From an uncultured Sunxiuqinia sp. (GTDB lineage: Bacteria > Bacteroidota > Bacteroidia > Bacteroidales > Prolixibacteraceae), in assembly GCF_963678245.1 (NCBI RefSeq), contig NZ_OY782776.1, positions 496,001-560,000 on the forward strand: DNA of 64,000 bases, in the 5' to 3' direction. Below, piece by piece: positions 63,538 through 64,000 of the stretch. Each line of letters begins with the position of its first letter. Position 1 is the first letter of the stretch. A program made the translations under genes and the position numbers. The notes below the pieces were generated by a model. The model did no database searches, was not told the DNA's origin, and worked only from the letters and a program-made list of their open reading frames with translations.

Positions 63538-64000
63538 TTGAACAAGAAAGAAAGTGAAATAGAATTAATAAGGGATTTTAAAAAAGGTGATTCAAGGGCA
63601 TTTGAGAAACTTTTTCAAAAATATCATAAAAAGTTGTATGCCTTTCTTTTTAATCTATTGCATTCAAAAGAAGATGCTGAAGAGATCGTTCAAGAGACAT
63701 TTTTGAAAATCTGGGAAGGTCGGGAAAACTTTCAGGAAAACTACCCTTTTGAGCCTTTGCTTTTCAGGATTGCCAAAAATACTTTCCTCAATTATAGCCG
63801 GAAAAAGGTAAACCGGACAGTCTTTGAAAAACATTTCGGATTCTTTGCCAATCTTTCTGAGAGTTCAGCCGACCAATACGTATTATTTCAGGAAACTCAA
63901 GAAATTATTGATACGATACTGAATGGACTACCTCCCAAAAGAAAAGAAATTTTTTTACTCCAAAAAGTTGAGGGGCTTTCCAGAAAAGAAATTGCCGAAA
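63538..64000 (+). CDS. ECF RNA polymerase sigma factor (partial, runs off the window)
   Basis: At least 154 residues, cut by the window end. TTG is the likely start, since a TGA precedes it in frame. Region 2 is seen in ELIRDFKKGDSRAFEKLFQK, YHKKLYAFLF, DAEEIVQETFLKIWEGR; region 4 begins TILNGLPPKRKEIFLLQKVE GLSRKEIAE. This is the Bacteroidota FecI-like sigma-70 type, which usually pairs with an anti-sigma factor and a SusCD pair downstream, beyond this window. TATATTTG at 63499-63506 is a possible -7 promoter element. Confidence 0.9.
   Translation, partial: MNKKESEIELIRDFKKGDSRAFEKLFQKYHKKLYAFLFNLLHSKEDAEEIVQETFLKIWEGRENFQENYPFEPLLFRIAKNTFLNYSRKKVNRTVFEKHFGFFANLSESSADQYVLFQETQEIIDTILNGLPPKRKEIFLLQKVEGLSRKEIAE

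Overview
The window looks like chromosomal DNA of a free-living member of the Bacteroidota, probably near the Marinilabiliales/Prolixibacteraceae. The evidence is moderately AT-rich DNA, TonB receptors with N-terminal carboxypeptidase-regulatory-like domains, a SusC remnant, an RteC remnant, Bacteroidota-type two-component proteins, and few clear Shine-Dalgarno sequences. The taxon is an inference from gene content. No rRNA, tRNA or CRISPR array was seen.

Region 1 (1-6.1 kb): a minus-strand operon with two COG0523 metallochaperone GTPases around a small membrane protein. It is preceded by two TTGCAA-type palindromes that look like zinc-repressor operators. A divergent alkaline phosphatase follows, then two small Bacteroidota proteins, one of them truncated.

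Region 2 (6.1-13.1 kb): a minus-strand ribonucleotide reductase operon, nrdB-nrdA-nrdD-nrdG plus a LOV-like PAS protein, behind a clear cobalamin riboswitch. NrdB has Phe where the radical Tyr should be and Glu as first metal ligand, as in class Ic enzymes. The riboswitch implies that these B12-independent enzymes are shut off when B12 is available, so a B12-dependent class II enzyme probably exists elsewhere in the genome.

Region 3 (13.2-31.2 kb): metal and redox genes. They include a TonB receptor, a His-rich membrane protein, a DtxR/MntR-type regulator with a palindrome upstream, a RIC-type hemerythrin protein and a LuxR-type regulator. A second TonB receptor, a DUF6686-like protein, flavodoxin, a third TonB receptor and a DUF4374-like lipoprotein follow (an iron-starvation/xenosiderophore pattern). 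Next are a TetR regulator and a heterodimeric ABC transporter sharing matching operators, a methyltransferase remnant and a CDF zinc exporter.

Region 4 (31.2-34.4 kb): a graveyard of broken genes: class I aldolase, DUF6520-like, SusC, IS3, IS982, NRAMP and a glycosidase-like start.

Region 5 (34.4-39.1 kb): a PAS/GAF sensor kinase, a REC-kinase hybrid and a response regulator.

Region 6 (39.6-61.4 kb): an 18-gene plus-strand exopolysaccharide locus of Wzx/Wzy type, from a UDP-glucose dehydrogenase to Wzi, Wza and Wzc. Two different sugar dehydrogenases and a pyruvyltransferase suggest an acidic polymer.

Region 7 (61.4-64 kb): an IS3 remnant, a strong palindrome, a 20-21-base tandem repeat, a frameshifted rteC remnant and, at the edge, the start of an ECF sigma factor.
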